Of a stretch of DNA of 35,914 bases, positions 16,678 through 24,909 are shown piece after piece (position 1 is the first letter of the stretch; each line of letters opens with the position of its first letter). Below the pieces are notes generated by a model. It did not search any database. It was not told the DNA's origin and saw only the letters and a list, made by a program, of their open reading frames with translations. This DNA comes from UBA11612 sp963976395. GTDB taxonomy: Bacteria; Pseudomonadota; Alphaproteobacteria; Rhodospirillales; Rhodospirillaceae. The position numbers and the translations under genes are program-made. The stretch lies in contig CAXBLG010000024.1 of the NCBI GenBank assembly GCA_963976395.1, positions 1 through 35,914 on the forward strand, given 5' to 3'.

Positions 16678-17133
16678 TTAAGCGTCAGGTCTGAACTCCA
16701 TTTTCATGTGCGCAGACAGATCACCGTATAAATCGGTTTCCATGATGCGTTCGGCAAATCGCCACGTGCCGTCCACGCGCTCGAAGGTGTCTTGATACCG
16801 TGCGGCAACAAGCGGTTGCAGCGGAAATTTATCTGCGGCTTGAAATACCATCACATAGGATTGCGCTTTCGCGCGGTCTGGGCCGTCCGCATCAATGATC
16901 AAATTCGTGCTGACATGCCGGGTACGCGGAGTGCCGTCGTCGTAAATGCGTACGTATTTTTTGTAATTGCCCGCGACACCTGCTGCATCCTTGTCGAAAG
17001 GCTTGTCCACGCCGGGTAGGTGCACGGCGGCATGGGCGAATATTGCGCCAACGCCGTCCAGATCACCGCGGTCGAGAAGATCGCAATATCTGTGCAGCAG
17101 GTTCTGAATGGCGATGTAGTCGGTAGTGTTCAT
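16678..17133 (-). CDS. SnoaL-like NTF2-fold protein
   Basis: 151 residues. The start IAIQNLLHRYCDLLDRGDLDG is the typical first helix of SnoaL_4/scytalone-dehydratase-like proteins. The phrases PRTRHVSTNLIIDADG and DTFERVDGTWRFAERIM give the family's His-containing strand and terminal strands. Members act as dehydratases, isomerases or small-molecule binders, so no reaction can be assigned. It is 45 bp downstream of the last permease gene on the same strand and could be the last cistron of the exporter operon, though no functional link is visible. It is unrelated in sequence to the NTF2-fold protein at 5003. Confidence 0.78.
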   Translation of the reverse strand: MNTTDYIAIQNLLHRYCDLLDRGDLDGVGAIFAHAAVHLPGVDKPFDKDAAGVAGNYKKYVRIYDDGTPRTRHVSTNLIIDADGPDRAKAQSYVMVFQAADKFPLQPLVAARYQDTFERVDGTWRFAERIMETDLYGDLSAHMKMEFRPDA

Positions 17134-17178
17134 GAAATATCCTTAAGCGGTGCGAGGGCGAGAACGCTAAGCGGCGTT

Positions 17179-18348
17179 TTACCGCACCTGAAGGGCGGTT
17201 GCTACGGGCAGCTGTGCGGCGCGGATGGATGGGGATAGCGCCCCGATAAATGCGATGACAAGCGCCCATGTTATTCCGACGATGACGAGATGTGGGGTGA
17301 TCGCCAAGCGAAATACTCCTACAGCACCGGCATTGTAGGCGTAGCCGTCGAAAAGCAGCCAGACAATAGCGGTTCCAATTATTGTTCCGACACTCGCCAG
17401 AATCATCGCTTCCAGGACCACTGAGGCTGCTACTGAGAATCCGTCGAAACCGATAGCGCGCAGAATTGCTATTTCAACAGTCCTAGAATCGACAGCCGAG
17501 TGCATGGTTTGGACCGTTCCAGCCAAAGCTCCTGCTGCGATAAACAGGCTGAGTGTATAAATCATGTACACAGCTCTATTAGGAATGATTTCGAAGATCC
17601 GCTTCCAATAGTCAGTCTGCCGTTCTACCGTCACTGAAAGAGCGGGATTTTTAGTCAGGGCGCTCTTGAAGACATCAAAGGAGTCGGGCGAGTCTAGTTT
17701 AACAACGATTGAGTTGTATGCCGTGCGCCGCAAAGCAGATATCAGCGTTTCGCTATCGGCGAGCAAATCGCCGTCGGCAAGATTGCCGGTGGCAAAGGTT
17801 CCGACGATTGGCCAGAGTCCACCCGGTCCCGGTACCATGTCACCCAATTCCAAGCCCGAAAATTTCTCTTGCGCCGTTACGCCGACCATTAGCTCGCGCT
17901 GACCTGGCCGCAACATCCGCCCGGATATCAATCTTATTTCTGAGCTGACTGAGAACCCTTTCGGACTAATTCCCCGCAAGGCTGTCAGCCCATCTTTCTT
18001 GTTGGATTTCTTGGGAAGATAAATGTTGGAGAAAACCTCGGCATCGACCATTGGCGAGCCATCGGTATCTTTGCGAATTCCAGGTGAATCGCTGACGATA
18101 TTGATCCAGGCCCGAGGAATGGAGCTGTTGGGGTGGGCCTGCGACCCGGTGGACAGGACAATTGCGCGATCCGGATCGCCCATCCCCAAGACAGCACGTT
18201 CGACACCCTCGAAAATCGATAACCCCAGGGACAGTACACCGCCGACACTCGCAAGGCCCACCACGATGATCAGCGACATCTTGATGCGCGAATACAGGCT
18301 TCCGAGACTGACCATCGTAACGCCGAAGATTTGACGAAGACTGTGCAT
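17179..18348 (-). CDS. FtsX/MacB-type ABC permease, B-type, pair 3
   Basis: 389 residues with FtsX-family topology: one N-terminal span (about residues 18-40), an extracytoplasmic domain of about 220 residues, and three C-terminal spans. The C-terminus SIRAAQLPVATALQVR matches the other two B-type permeases (20683 and 23022). The N-terminus MHSLRQIFGVTMVSLGSLYS aligns with theirs but lacks the conserved PxRWG, reading SRIK instead, so this is the most diverged B copy. ATG 18348 lies 2 bp after the A3 stop codon; the much longer upstream frame is spurious. It probably forms the membrane half of an exporter with the A3 permease and the shared ATPase. The substrate is unknown. Confidence 0.88.
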   Translation of the reverse strand: MHSLRQIFGVTMVSLGSLYSRIKMSLIIVVGLASVGGVLSLGLSIFEGVERAVLGMGDPDRAIVLSTGSQAHPNSSIPRAWINIVSDSPGIRKDTDGSPMVDAEVFSNIYLPKKSNKKDGLTALRGISPKGFSVSSEIRLISGRMLRPGQRELMVGVTAQEKFSGLELGDMVPGPGGLWPIVGTFATGNLADGDLLADSETLISALRRTAYNSIVVKLDSPDSFDVFKSALTKNPALSVTVERQTDYWKRIFEIIPNRAVYMIYTLSLFIAAGALAGTVQTMHSAVDSRTVEIAILRAIGFDGFSVAASVVLEAMILASVGTIIGTAIVWLLFDGYAYNAGAVGVFRLAITPHLVIVGITWALVIAFIGALSPSIRAAQLPVATALQVR

Positions 18349-18350
18349 GG

Positions 18351-19517
18351 CTAGCGCCGTGACAAGGCGACGGCGACTTCGAGCCGAGCAATACGCGAAG
18401 CGGGTACCACGGAACTGATAAAAGCAACTGCAACAGCTGCCCCTATCGCGGATACCAATACTGAACTTGAAACATAAGGCATGGGAAACCCTACTCCTGA
18501 GGGCAGTAGGTGCGGAAGGAGGACCGACAAGGCTTTCGCCAGCGCCAAACCGGTGACACAGCCCAGCAGGCACGGCGCTGCGGCTTCCGCGAAGACCAGC
18601 ACAACGACACCGGTATCGGTGAAGCCAAGGGTTTTCATCACCGCAAACTCATGCATACGTTCTCGCACAGACTGGGCTATCGCATTTGTTGTCAGGACAA
18701 TAATCATAAGTATGCCGGCACCTGCCAGCATAGTGGCGCCCAAGGCGACTTCACTATCCGATCCCCCAATACTCTCGAATATAGCCTTTTCAGAATTACT
18801 TTTGGTCGGATGGGGAGAATTAGCGAATGATTGATCGATCATCTCGCCCAATTCATCAACCTGTGCAGAGTCCTTCGCCAATACCCAAAACTGCCCAACC
18901 TTGCCGCTCTCTGTCAAAGACCGTGCCCGATCAAGAAAGTCGTAATTGCCAATCGCGAAACCGATAGGGTAGAGCGGGATATCGTCAACGATACTTACAA
19001 CTTCAAACGTCCATAGGTTTGAACCATCAGATCTAGTAGGCTGCTGTGTCACGACTGGAAATTTATCGCCCACATCAATATCGTAGCGCTCAGCCATCAT
19101 TTGACTGAATATCACTCCATCTCGTACAGAATACAAATTGGTCCATTGCTGCTGACTAACAGGGAGGTCGGGAAAAACGTTTCGCATTGCCCGGTCCATC
19201 ATCAGCACTGCGATAGTGTTTTTTGGATTCTGATGGTAACCGACAACTCTGTCAAAAATACCGACGTCGGATACGTTGTCCAACTTACCAATTTGATCGC
19301 GTTGAGCCAGCATAAGAGGTCCGGCGTGGTTACCGCTTACATGGATGCGGTCGAGCCGCGCGGCGTCGATGAGATTTTGAAATCCGGCATTTATCCCGAT
19401 TGTGACTCCGTAGAGGATGAAAGCTATCACCACGGAGGTGAACGTAAGGGCGAGGCGGGCAGGTTTCCTCGAAAGCGCTGCCCAGATGAGCGGGAAATAT
19501 TTCGTCGTATCGATCAC
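18351..19517 (-). CDS. FtsX/MacB-type ABC permease, A-type, pair 3
   Basis: 388 residues: one N-terminal span, a large extracytoplasmic MacB_PCD-like domain (about 45-265) and three spans near the C-terminus. The first residues (KYFPLIWAALSRKPARLAL) match the A-type permeases at 21847 and 24173. The FtsX-domain phrase QSVRERMHEFAVMKTLGFTD is the cytoplasmic coupling-helix region expected to contact the ATPase. Its start overlaps the B2 stop by 4 bp, and B3 follows 2 bp later. It lacks any ATPase domain of its own, unlike true MacB. Confidence 0.9.
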   Translation of the reverse strand: MIDTTKYFPLIWAALSRKPARLALTFTSVVIAFILYGVTIGINAGFQNLIDAARLDRIHVSGNHAGPLMLAQRDQIGKLDNVSDVGIFDRVVGYHQNPKNTIAVLMMDRAMRNVFPDLPVSQQQWTNLYSVRDGVIFSQMMAERYDIDVGDKFPVVTQQPTRSDGSNLWTFEVVSIVDDIPLYPIGFAIGNYDFLDRARSLTESGKVGQFWVLAKDSAQVDELGEMIDQSFANSPHPTKSNSEKAIFESIGGSDSEVALGATMLAGAGILMIIVLTTNAIAQSVRERMHEFAVMKTLGFTDTGVVVLVFAEAAAPCLLGCVTGLALAKALSVLLPHLLPSGVGFPMPYVSSSVLVSAIGAAVAVAFISSVVPASRIARLEVAVALSRR

Positions 19518-19570
19518 CGCGATTGCAGCGCCGTTGCCACCGGCAATCGCGCGGCGCGGATAGCGGGGAA
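19486..19570. repeat. Junction repeat between permease pairs 2 and 3 (copy 1)
   Basis: This block spans the end of B2 and the start of A3. It shares atgagcgggaaatatttcg (19486-19504), gccgttgccaccggca (19530-19545) and gcgcggatagcggg (19555-19568) with the block at 21816-21900, in the same order and at the same spacing, 2330 bp apart. That is about one A+B pair length, as expected for tandem duplication. Confidence 0.75.
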
Positions 19571-20683
19571 GAGTGCGCCGAGGACGCCGACGGCTAGCGC
19601 GAGACCTAAACCTGAGGCAGCCAGACCGGGCGTAATAAGCAAGTCGAAGTTTCGGCCAACCAGTGTAATGCCGTTGAAACTGGTCCAGGCGATGGCTAGA
19701 CCCACCAGCGCGCCCGACCCGGCCAACAGTAAGGACTCAATAAAAATTGAGATCACCACGGGTGTTGGTCCAAATCCCATGGCGCGCAATGTGCCGATTT
19801 CCCGGATACGGGTGCTCACGGCGGCGTACATTGTGTTTAACGCGCCAAACAATGCGCCGAGGATCATGATTCCGCCGATCCAATAAGCGATGATATTGTA
19901 AAAGGCGATTTGCGGCTCCAGCCAATCGCCCCAGTATTTTGTCTCGCGCTGAACCGAGACATCAAGGGTCGGATCGGCCTCGACAGCAGCATTGAACGTC
20001 TCGAAAGAGTCCACGCTTTCCAGCATCAACGTCATGCTTTGAAAGGTGGTGAAGTTGAATGTGGGCAACATCGTTTCGCTGTCGCCGAACAACGCCCACT
20101 CGCCTTTGTCACCTCCATCGCCGCTGCCGTAGATACCGACAATAGTCCATTCGCCGTCCGGCAGACGTACCTTTGCATTTAGATCAATGCCTTGCATGTG
20201 ATCGCGTAAGGCACGCCCGGCGATGACTTCATGCAGGCCGGGGTGGAACATACGGCCTTCGATGATGTTGAATTCCGGGCGGAGTTCCAGCAGGTCAGGG
20301 GTGCCGGCACGGATGGAAAGGCCTTTTTCCAGGCCATCCAATCGTCGTTTGGCGCTGATGCCGACCAGAATTTCAGGCGAGGCGATGGGTTTGCCATTGC
20401 CGCCAATCTTGATGCCCGGCTTGTCGGCGATCTTGATGGCATCTTCACGTGATATACTGCTTTGTCCTTCGAACTGGGCGTTGCTGCGCAGGACCATGAC
20501 GCGGTCGGGGCGCATATAGTCGTCCATGCTGTGGGTCATGCCGACCGCCATGGACAATACCGATACGATGATGCCAACGGCCGCCGTCATCCCGACAACA
20601 ACAACCAAGGCTGGTCCCCATCGTTGGGGTAGGGATTGGAGGCTGATAAGCGTGATCGAGCCAATTTGCTTCAACGCGTTCAT
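19514..20683 (-). CDS. FtsX/MacB-type ABC permease, B-type, pair 2
   Basis: 389 residues. It starts NALKQIGSITLISLQSLPQR, the B-type N-terminus, with a first span VVVVGMTAAVGIIVSVLSMA. The extracytoplasmic domain (about 50-265) contains PDRVMVLRSNAQFEGQSSIS, a block shared with B1 and B3 (PDRAVVLSESALSPTNSSIP in B1). The cytoplasmic coupling phrase is STRIREIGTLRAMGFGPTPV and the C-terminus is AIRAARLPVATALQSR. It lies 3 bp after A2 and overlaps A3 by 4 bp. It is predicted to be an inner-membrane exporter or lipoprotein-release-type permease; the substrate is unknown. Confidence 0.92.
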   Translation of the reverse strand: MNALKQIGSITLISLQSLPQRWGPALVVVVGMTAAVGIIVSVLSMAVGMTHSMDDYMRPDRVMVLRSNAQFEGQSSISREDAIKIADKPGIKIGGNGKPIASPEILVGISAKRRLDGLEKGLSIRAGTPDLLELRPEFNIIEGRMFHPGLHEVIAGRALRDHMQGIDLNAKVRLPDGEWTIVGIYGSGDGGDKGEWALFGDSETMLPTFNFTTFQSMTLMLESVDSFETFNAAVEADPTLDVSVQRETKYWGDWLEPQIAFYNIIAYWIGGIMILGALFGALNTMYAAVSTRIREIGTLRAMGFGPTPVVISIFIESLLLAGSGALVGLAIAWTSFNGITLVGRNFDLLITPGLAASGLGLALAVGVLGALFPAIRAARLPVATALQSR

Positions 20684-20686
20684 GGA

Positions 20687-21847
20687 TTATCGTCCCGCCA
20701 TAGCATCGACGATCTCAAGCTTCTGCGCGCGCTTTGCCGGTACGATGGCGCTCAAGAAGGCGACGCTCAAGGCTACCGCTAGACCGGCCGCAAGGACCTC
20801 TGGCGGCACAATGAACATCGGGGCGGGTGCTTGAAGAGCACCTTGCAGTAAGGGAATAAACGCGACCGACAAAGCAAGTCCAACTACTGCGCCAAGTAAG
20901 CACTGAATGGCCGATTCAGCGAGTACCAGAATCATGACTTGATTGTCGGAGAACCCCAGAGTTTTTAAAACGGCTAATTCTGGCGTGCGTTCTTGTACAG
21001 ATTGAATCATGGTGTTTGCTGTCAGGAGCAAAAGAACCACCAGCACCGAGCCGACAATAGCATTGACGAAAAAATTCATATCGCCGAAAAAATTTGTAAA
21101 TCCGGCTTGCACATTAGCCTGCTCAGATTGCGAGCGTGTGGGTACGCTGGAATTAGCAAACATATCATCAATGGATTGAGATATTTTATCAGCGTCAGCA
21201 TGATCTTCGATGCGAACAAAGTACTGCTGTGAGGTGTTTCGCCTGTCTCCACGCTCTTCGTTGAAATACTCGTAATTGCCAATGGAATACTGTCCATCTG
21301 GAAATGACGTGTTCTCAATAATTGCTAGCAATTCCATAGACCAATCCCTTGATCCATCCGCTTTGGTCTGATTCCCTTTGATGGGAACGATGTCGCCAAC
21401 CTTTATTCCAAGTCGGTCGGCAAATGTGGAATTAGCTATGAAGCCGGTAGGTGTATTCCGCAGGCGAGAGATCTGCTGTTGCGTGGCGGTCAGTTCAAAA
21501 TTAATTGAAAAATAGGCTTCGTCTGTTGCACTGATAAAAAAGTAATTTTTTGGATCCTGGTAATAGCCGTTGAGGTAGGCAACTGGTGCAACCATCTCGA
21601 CGCCTGGAATTTCTTCAATTTTTTGCTTGTACGCAATCGGCATCGGATTACTAAAAAACCGCGGATTGACGATGATGCGGTTGTCCGCTGCCAGCTCAAA
21701 CAAGTGGGTCATGCCCGCATTTACCCCCTGCAGCATGCCGAAAAGCGTAAAGGCGACAACAAGCGACAATATTGTGAAAATTGTGCGCAGCGGTTTTCTC
21801 CACAGCGCGGCCCATATGAGCGGGAAATATTTCGCCGCGTCCATCAC
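20687..21847 (-). CDS. FtsX/MacB-type ABC permease, A-type, pair 2
   Basis: 386 residues, A-type: DAAKYFPLIWAALWRKPLR at the N-terminus, first span about residues 20-42, an extracytoplasmic domain about 45-255, and the coupling phrase QSVQERTPELAVLKTLGFSD. The C-terminus is AKRAQKLEIVDAMAGR. The ATG overlaps the B1 stop by 4 bp. Base composition changes within the gene: the two 60-base lines at 21061 and 21481, both in the extracytoplasmic-domain segment, are only about 37-38 percent GC, clearly below its flanks. This suggests a separate history or relaxed selection for that domain. Confidence 0.92.
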   Translation of the reverse strand: MMDAAKYFPLIWAALWRKPLRTIFTILSLVVAFTLFGMLQGVNAGMTHLFELAADNRIIVNPRFFSNPMPIAYKQKIEEIPGVEMVAPVAYLNGYYQDPKNYFFISATDEAYFSINFELTATQQQISRLRNTPTGFIANSTFADRLGIKVGDIVPIKGNQTKADGSRDWSMELLAIIENTSFPDGQYSIGNYEYFNEERGDRRNTSQQYFVRIEDHADADKISQSIDDMFANSSVPTRSQSEQANVQAGFTNFFGDMNFFVNAIVGSVLVVLLLLTANTMIQSVQERTPELAVLKTLGFSDNQVMILVLAESAIQCLLGAVVGLALSVAFIPLLQGALQAPAPMFIVPPEVLAAGLAVALSVAFLSAIVPAKRAQKLEIVDAMAGR

Positions 21848-21900
21848 CGTACCTGCAAAGCCGTTGCCACCGGCAGTCGTGCCGCGCGGATAGCGGGAAA
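21816..21900. repeat. Junction repeat between permease pairs 1 and 2 (copy 2)
   Basis: This block is the counterpart of 19486-19570 at the end of B1 and the start of A2. Shared stretches are 21816-21834 (19 identical bases), 21860-21875 (16 identical bases) and the gcgcggatagcggg stretch at 21885-21898. A weaker relative of the first element (gagggggaaatattt) is present at 24155-24169 at the start of A1. Confidence 0.75.
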
Positions 21901-23022
21901 GAGCCCGCCAATGGCACCGAGTGCCAGTGCCCAGATCAATCCGGTTGCGATAACGGCCGGGGTAACAGTCAAATCGGACTGAACATTTTGTCCCACCAGT
22001 CCGGAACTCACCGTGTTTCCATCGAAATACATCCAGGCGATGGCCGCCCCGGCCACTCCCCCCGATAAGGCTAGAAGTAAAGCCTCCGTAAGAACTGAAA
22101 CTATGACCGGAAATCCGCCGAACCCAATCGCTCGCAGCGTTGCAATTTCTGCGGACCTGCTGCTTACAGCGCTATACATGGTGTTGACGGCGCCAAATGC
22201 GGCGCCGACGGCCATAAGCGTGCCGATCCCGTAAGTGACAACGCTCAGGAGTCCGTTGAGATTTTTCGTAATATCTTCGAGAAATTCAGATTCCCGCGTC
22301 ACCTTAACCTTCAACGCAGGATTGTTGGCAAGGGCGTCGGTGAACTCTGTTAAGGCATCCGGCGATATAAGCATCGCAGTCACACTTTGAACGGAAGTGC
22401 GGTTGTACGCGGACATCACAGTGTCCACATCGCTCATCAGATAGGACTCATAAAAATCCCCGTTGGATTCGTACACGCCAACTATAGTCCAATCGCCTTG
22501 GCGATTTACCACGTGATCGCCAATGTCCATCTCAGGCAAGTTGGCGCGCGCTTTTTTGCCGACGATGACTTCGCGCACGCCGGGCTCGAACATCCGACCT
22601 TCGATCAGTTTTGTTTCAGGATTTACGCCGAAATACTTCGGGCCAATGCCGACCAATGGCACATTTATACGTTTGCCCTCGCTGTCTCTGAGTTCGATAG
22701 GGATGAGCATCAATGACGTGGTCAGAGGCTCTCCATTTAAATCTTTTTTCACACCAGGAGCTTGCATGATCGTTAGAACATCGGAACGGGGAATGCTGCT
22801 GTTGGTTGGGCTCAGAGCGCTTTCACTGAGAACAACAGCGCGGTCCGGGCGCGCGTTGCCGTCTATGGCTTTCAACATTCCGGTTGTAAGCGAAAGCATC
22901 GCCACCAAAACGCCGACAACACCAGCAATGCCGATCACGATAACCACCGAGCCACCCCACCGTTTGGGAATACTTTCTATATTCATCGCGGTGATAACGC
23001 TGATTTGCTTGAAAATATTCAT
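21844..23022 (-). CDS. FtsX/MacB-type ABC permease, B-type, pair 1
   Basis: 392 residues. The N-terminus NIFKQISVITAMNIESIPKR and first span VVIVIGIAGVVGVLVAMLS are B-type. The extracytoplasmic domain holds GVREVIVGKKARANLPEMDI and DWTIVGVYESNGDFYES. Coupling phrase SSRSAEIATLRAIGFGGFPV; C-terminus AIRAARLPVATALQVR. I chose ATG 23022, 2 bp after the A1 stop, because it gives the same N-terminus as the paralogues; the frame extends upstream to 23073 without support. It is the partner of A1. Confidence 0.92.
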   Translation of the reverse strand: MNIFKQISVITAMNIESIPKRWGGSVVIVIGIAGVVGVLVAMLSLTTGMLKAIDGNARPDRAVVLSESALSPTNSSIPRSDVLTIMQAPGVKKDLNGEPLTTSLMLIPIELRDSEGKRINVPLVGIGPKYFGVNPETKLIEGRMFEPGVREVIVGKKARANLPEMDIGDHVVNRQGDWTIVGVYESNGDFYESYLMSDVDTVMSAYNRTSVQSVTAMLISPDALTEFTDALANNPALKVKVTRESEFLEDITKNLNGLLSVVTYGIGTLMAVGAAFGAVNTMYSAVSSRSAEIATLRAIGFGGFPVIVSVLTEALLLALSGGVAGAAIAWMYFDGNTVSSGLVGQNVQSDLTVTPAVIATGLIWALALGAIGGLFPAIRAARLPVATALQVR

Positions 23023-23024
23023 GC

Positions 23025-24173
23025 TTATCGTCCCAACAATGCGTCGACCACGGCAAGCCGGCTTGCTCTCCACGCAGGGGGAACTCCGCTTGCGGCTGCA
23101 ACTACAATCGCTAAAACTGTGGAATAAATGATGACGCTTCCGGATAAGCCCGATCCGGCGCTTGGAAGCCCGCTACTTACGATGGGAAACAGGAGTGCGG
23201 TACCCCCGATGCCGATGGCGGCTCCTAATCCACAAAGCAAAACGGATTCGCTGACCACGGATGCAATCACGGCTGTATCGGTAAATCCAAGCGCCTTCAA
23301 AACGCCGAACTCCGTGGTTCGTTCGCGTACGGATTGCATCATGGTGTTGCCGGTTAAAAACAGGAGTGTAAAGAAGGCCGCGCCGACCACGGCAGTGATG
23401 ATGTAGTTTAGGTCGCCGATTTGCTGGAGTTGAGTCTCGGCGGCCTCTTGTTCGGACATGGACCGCGTCTGATTCGGAGAGTTGTCAAAGAGGGAATCAA
23501 TCACCTCAGTAATTTCTGCGGTCTGCGACGGGTCTTCAATCGTGACAACGTACTGCACGACCGTTCCATTGTCGCTCGCTCGGGCTTCGTCGAAATAGTC
23601 GTAGTTAAACAAAAATGAGTTCTCGACCATGACTCGTGTCGGAGCTTCATAGAACCCTACAATTTCGAAAGTCCAATCTAGGGATCCATCCGTTCTCCGG
23701 GTGCGGGAGGATGTAAGCGGTATGGTATCCCCGACCTGCCATCCGTATTTGTCAGCAAGTGTCTTGCCCACCAATGCGCCGGTGCGCGTTTCAATAAGGA
23801 GGTTTTTTTGCGCGTCCGGCGTTTGCAATTCCGGATGCGCCTCGAACCATCGTTGAACCTCTACGGGCCGTCCGACCACAAAGTTTTGCGGCTGCTGGTA
23901 TTCCGCCACAAGAGGCATGCCGACGTAGGCGACATGCGTAACGCCGGGTATTCTCTCGATGCGCTCCAGCGCGGAAATAGGTATCGGCAAACTTCCGCCG
24001 GAGAACGTCAGAATTCGATTAAGACTAGAAGATGCGACAAGGTTGTCGAACCCCGCATTGATTCCTTGAAGCAGTCCGAAGAGAAGGAACGCGACCGATA
24101 CCGACAGCAATGTCAGTATTGTCCGCACTTTCTTGCGCCACAGGGCCGCCCAGACGAGGGGGAAATATTTCAC
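23025..24173 (-). CDS. FtsX/MacB-type ABC permease, A-type, pair 1
   Basis: 382 residues. N-terminus KYFPLVWAALWRKKVRTILT, first span LLSVSVAFLLFGLLQGINAG, an extracytoplasmic domain about 45-255, coupling phrase QSVRERTTEFGVLKALGFTD, and three C-terminal spans ending AWRASRLAVVDALLGR. It follows the ATPase gene with a 4-bp ATGA-type overlap, so it is the cognate first permease of the system. The topology is that of FtsX/LolC/MacB permeases, which use mechanotransmission rather than transport through a central channel (known for the family). The substrate is unknown. Confidence 0.93.
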   Translation of the reverse strand: MKYFPLVWAALWRKKVRTILTLLSVSVAFLLFGLLQGINAGFDNLVASSSLNRILTFSGGSLPIPISALERIERIPGVTHVAYVGMPLVAEYQQPQNFVVGRPVEVQRWFEAHPELQTPDAQKNLLIETRTGALVGKTLADKYGWQVGDTIPLTSSRTRRTDGSLDWTFEIVGFYEAPTRVMVENSFLFNYDYFDEARASDNGTVVQYVVTIEDPSQTAEITEVIDSLFDNSPNQTRSMSEQEAAETQLQQIGDLNYIITAVVGAAFFTLLFLTGNTMMQSVRERTTEFGVLKALGFTDTAVIASVVSESVLLCGLGAAIGIGGTALLFPIVSSGLPSAGSGLSGSVIIYSTVLAIVVAAASGVPPAWRASRLAVVDALLGR

Positions 24174-24862
24174 GCCGCACTCCTCGCGCCGTCCACCAGC
24201 TGCCCCTTGTCCATGTGCAACACGCGCCCGGCATGATCAGCGGCCTTGGGATCGTGCGTGACCATAACGATGGTTTTGTTCTGCTCACGGTTCAGGAGTT
24301 GCAGCAACCCAAGAATTTCTTCCGCCATCTGTCGGTCAAGATCGCCCGTCGGTTCATCGCAGACGAGCAGGCTGGGGTCGGCGATGATGGCACGGGCAAT
24401 CGCCACGCGTTGCTGCTGACCGCCGGAGAGTTCCGCCGGTTTGTGTTTTGCGCGGTCGGCGAGGCCGACAAGTTCCAGGGCTGCGTGCACATTCTTCATG
24501 CGCTGTGCGCTTGAAAGGTTGGTTAGAAGGAGGGGCAACTCGACGTTCTTCTCTGCCGTCAGCATCGGCATCAGATTATAGAACTGGAAGATGAAGCCGA
24601 CGTGCCGCGCGCGCCATTTCGCGAGTTGACCGCTGGTCAGGTTATCAATGCGCTCGCCAGCGACGTTTACTTCCCCCTGGGTCGGCTTATCGAGGCCGCC
24701 AATCAGATTAAGCAAGGTCGTTTTGCCTGAACCGGACGGGCCCATGAGGGCCAGGAACTCACCTTCGGGAATTTCCAGGTTGAGGCTGTGCAGAACCTCT
24801 ACGGTCTGTTTTCCGCGTGTGTAACTTTTCGCTACATTTCGCAAAGAAACCACTGCTGACAT
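24170..24862 (-). CDS. ABC transporter ATP-binding protein, LolD/MacB type
   Basis: 230 residues with all ABC motifs: Walker A GPSGSGKTT (41-49), Q-loop Q93, signature LSGGQQQRVAIARA (145 onward), Walker B LLVCDEPTGD (165-174) and H-loop H203. The FQFYNLMPMLTAEKNVELPL region is typical of the MacB/LolD/FtsE class, which pairs with FtsX-type permeases. It is the only ATPase in this operon although six permeases follow, so it presumably energises all of them. It lies 47 bp after the adaptor gene and overlaps the A1 permease by 4 bp. Confidence 0.96.
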   Translation of the reverse strand: MSAVVSLRNVAKSYTRGKQTVEVLHSLNLEIPEGEFLALMGPSGSGKTTLLNLIGGLDKPTQGEVNVAGERIDNLTSGQLAKWRARHVGFIFQFYNLMPMLTAEKNVELPLLLTNLSSAQRMKNVHAALELVGLADRAKHKPAELSGGQQQRVAIARAIIADPSLLVCDEPTGDLDRQMAEEILGLLQLLNREQNKTIVMVTHDPKAADHAGRVLHMDKGQLVDGARSAA

Positions 24863-24909
24863 CTACACTTCCTCCCGATTGGTAAATTCCCGATATATGA
24901 AAAAAGGCG

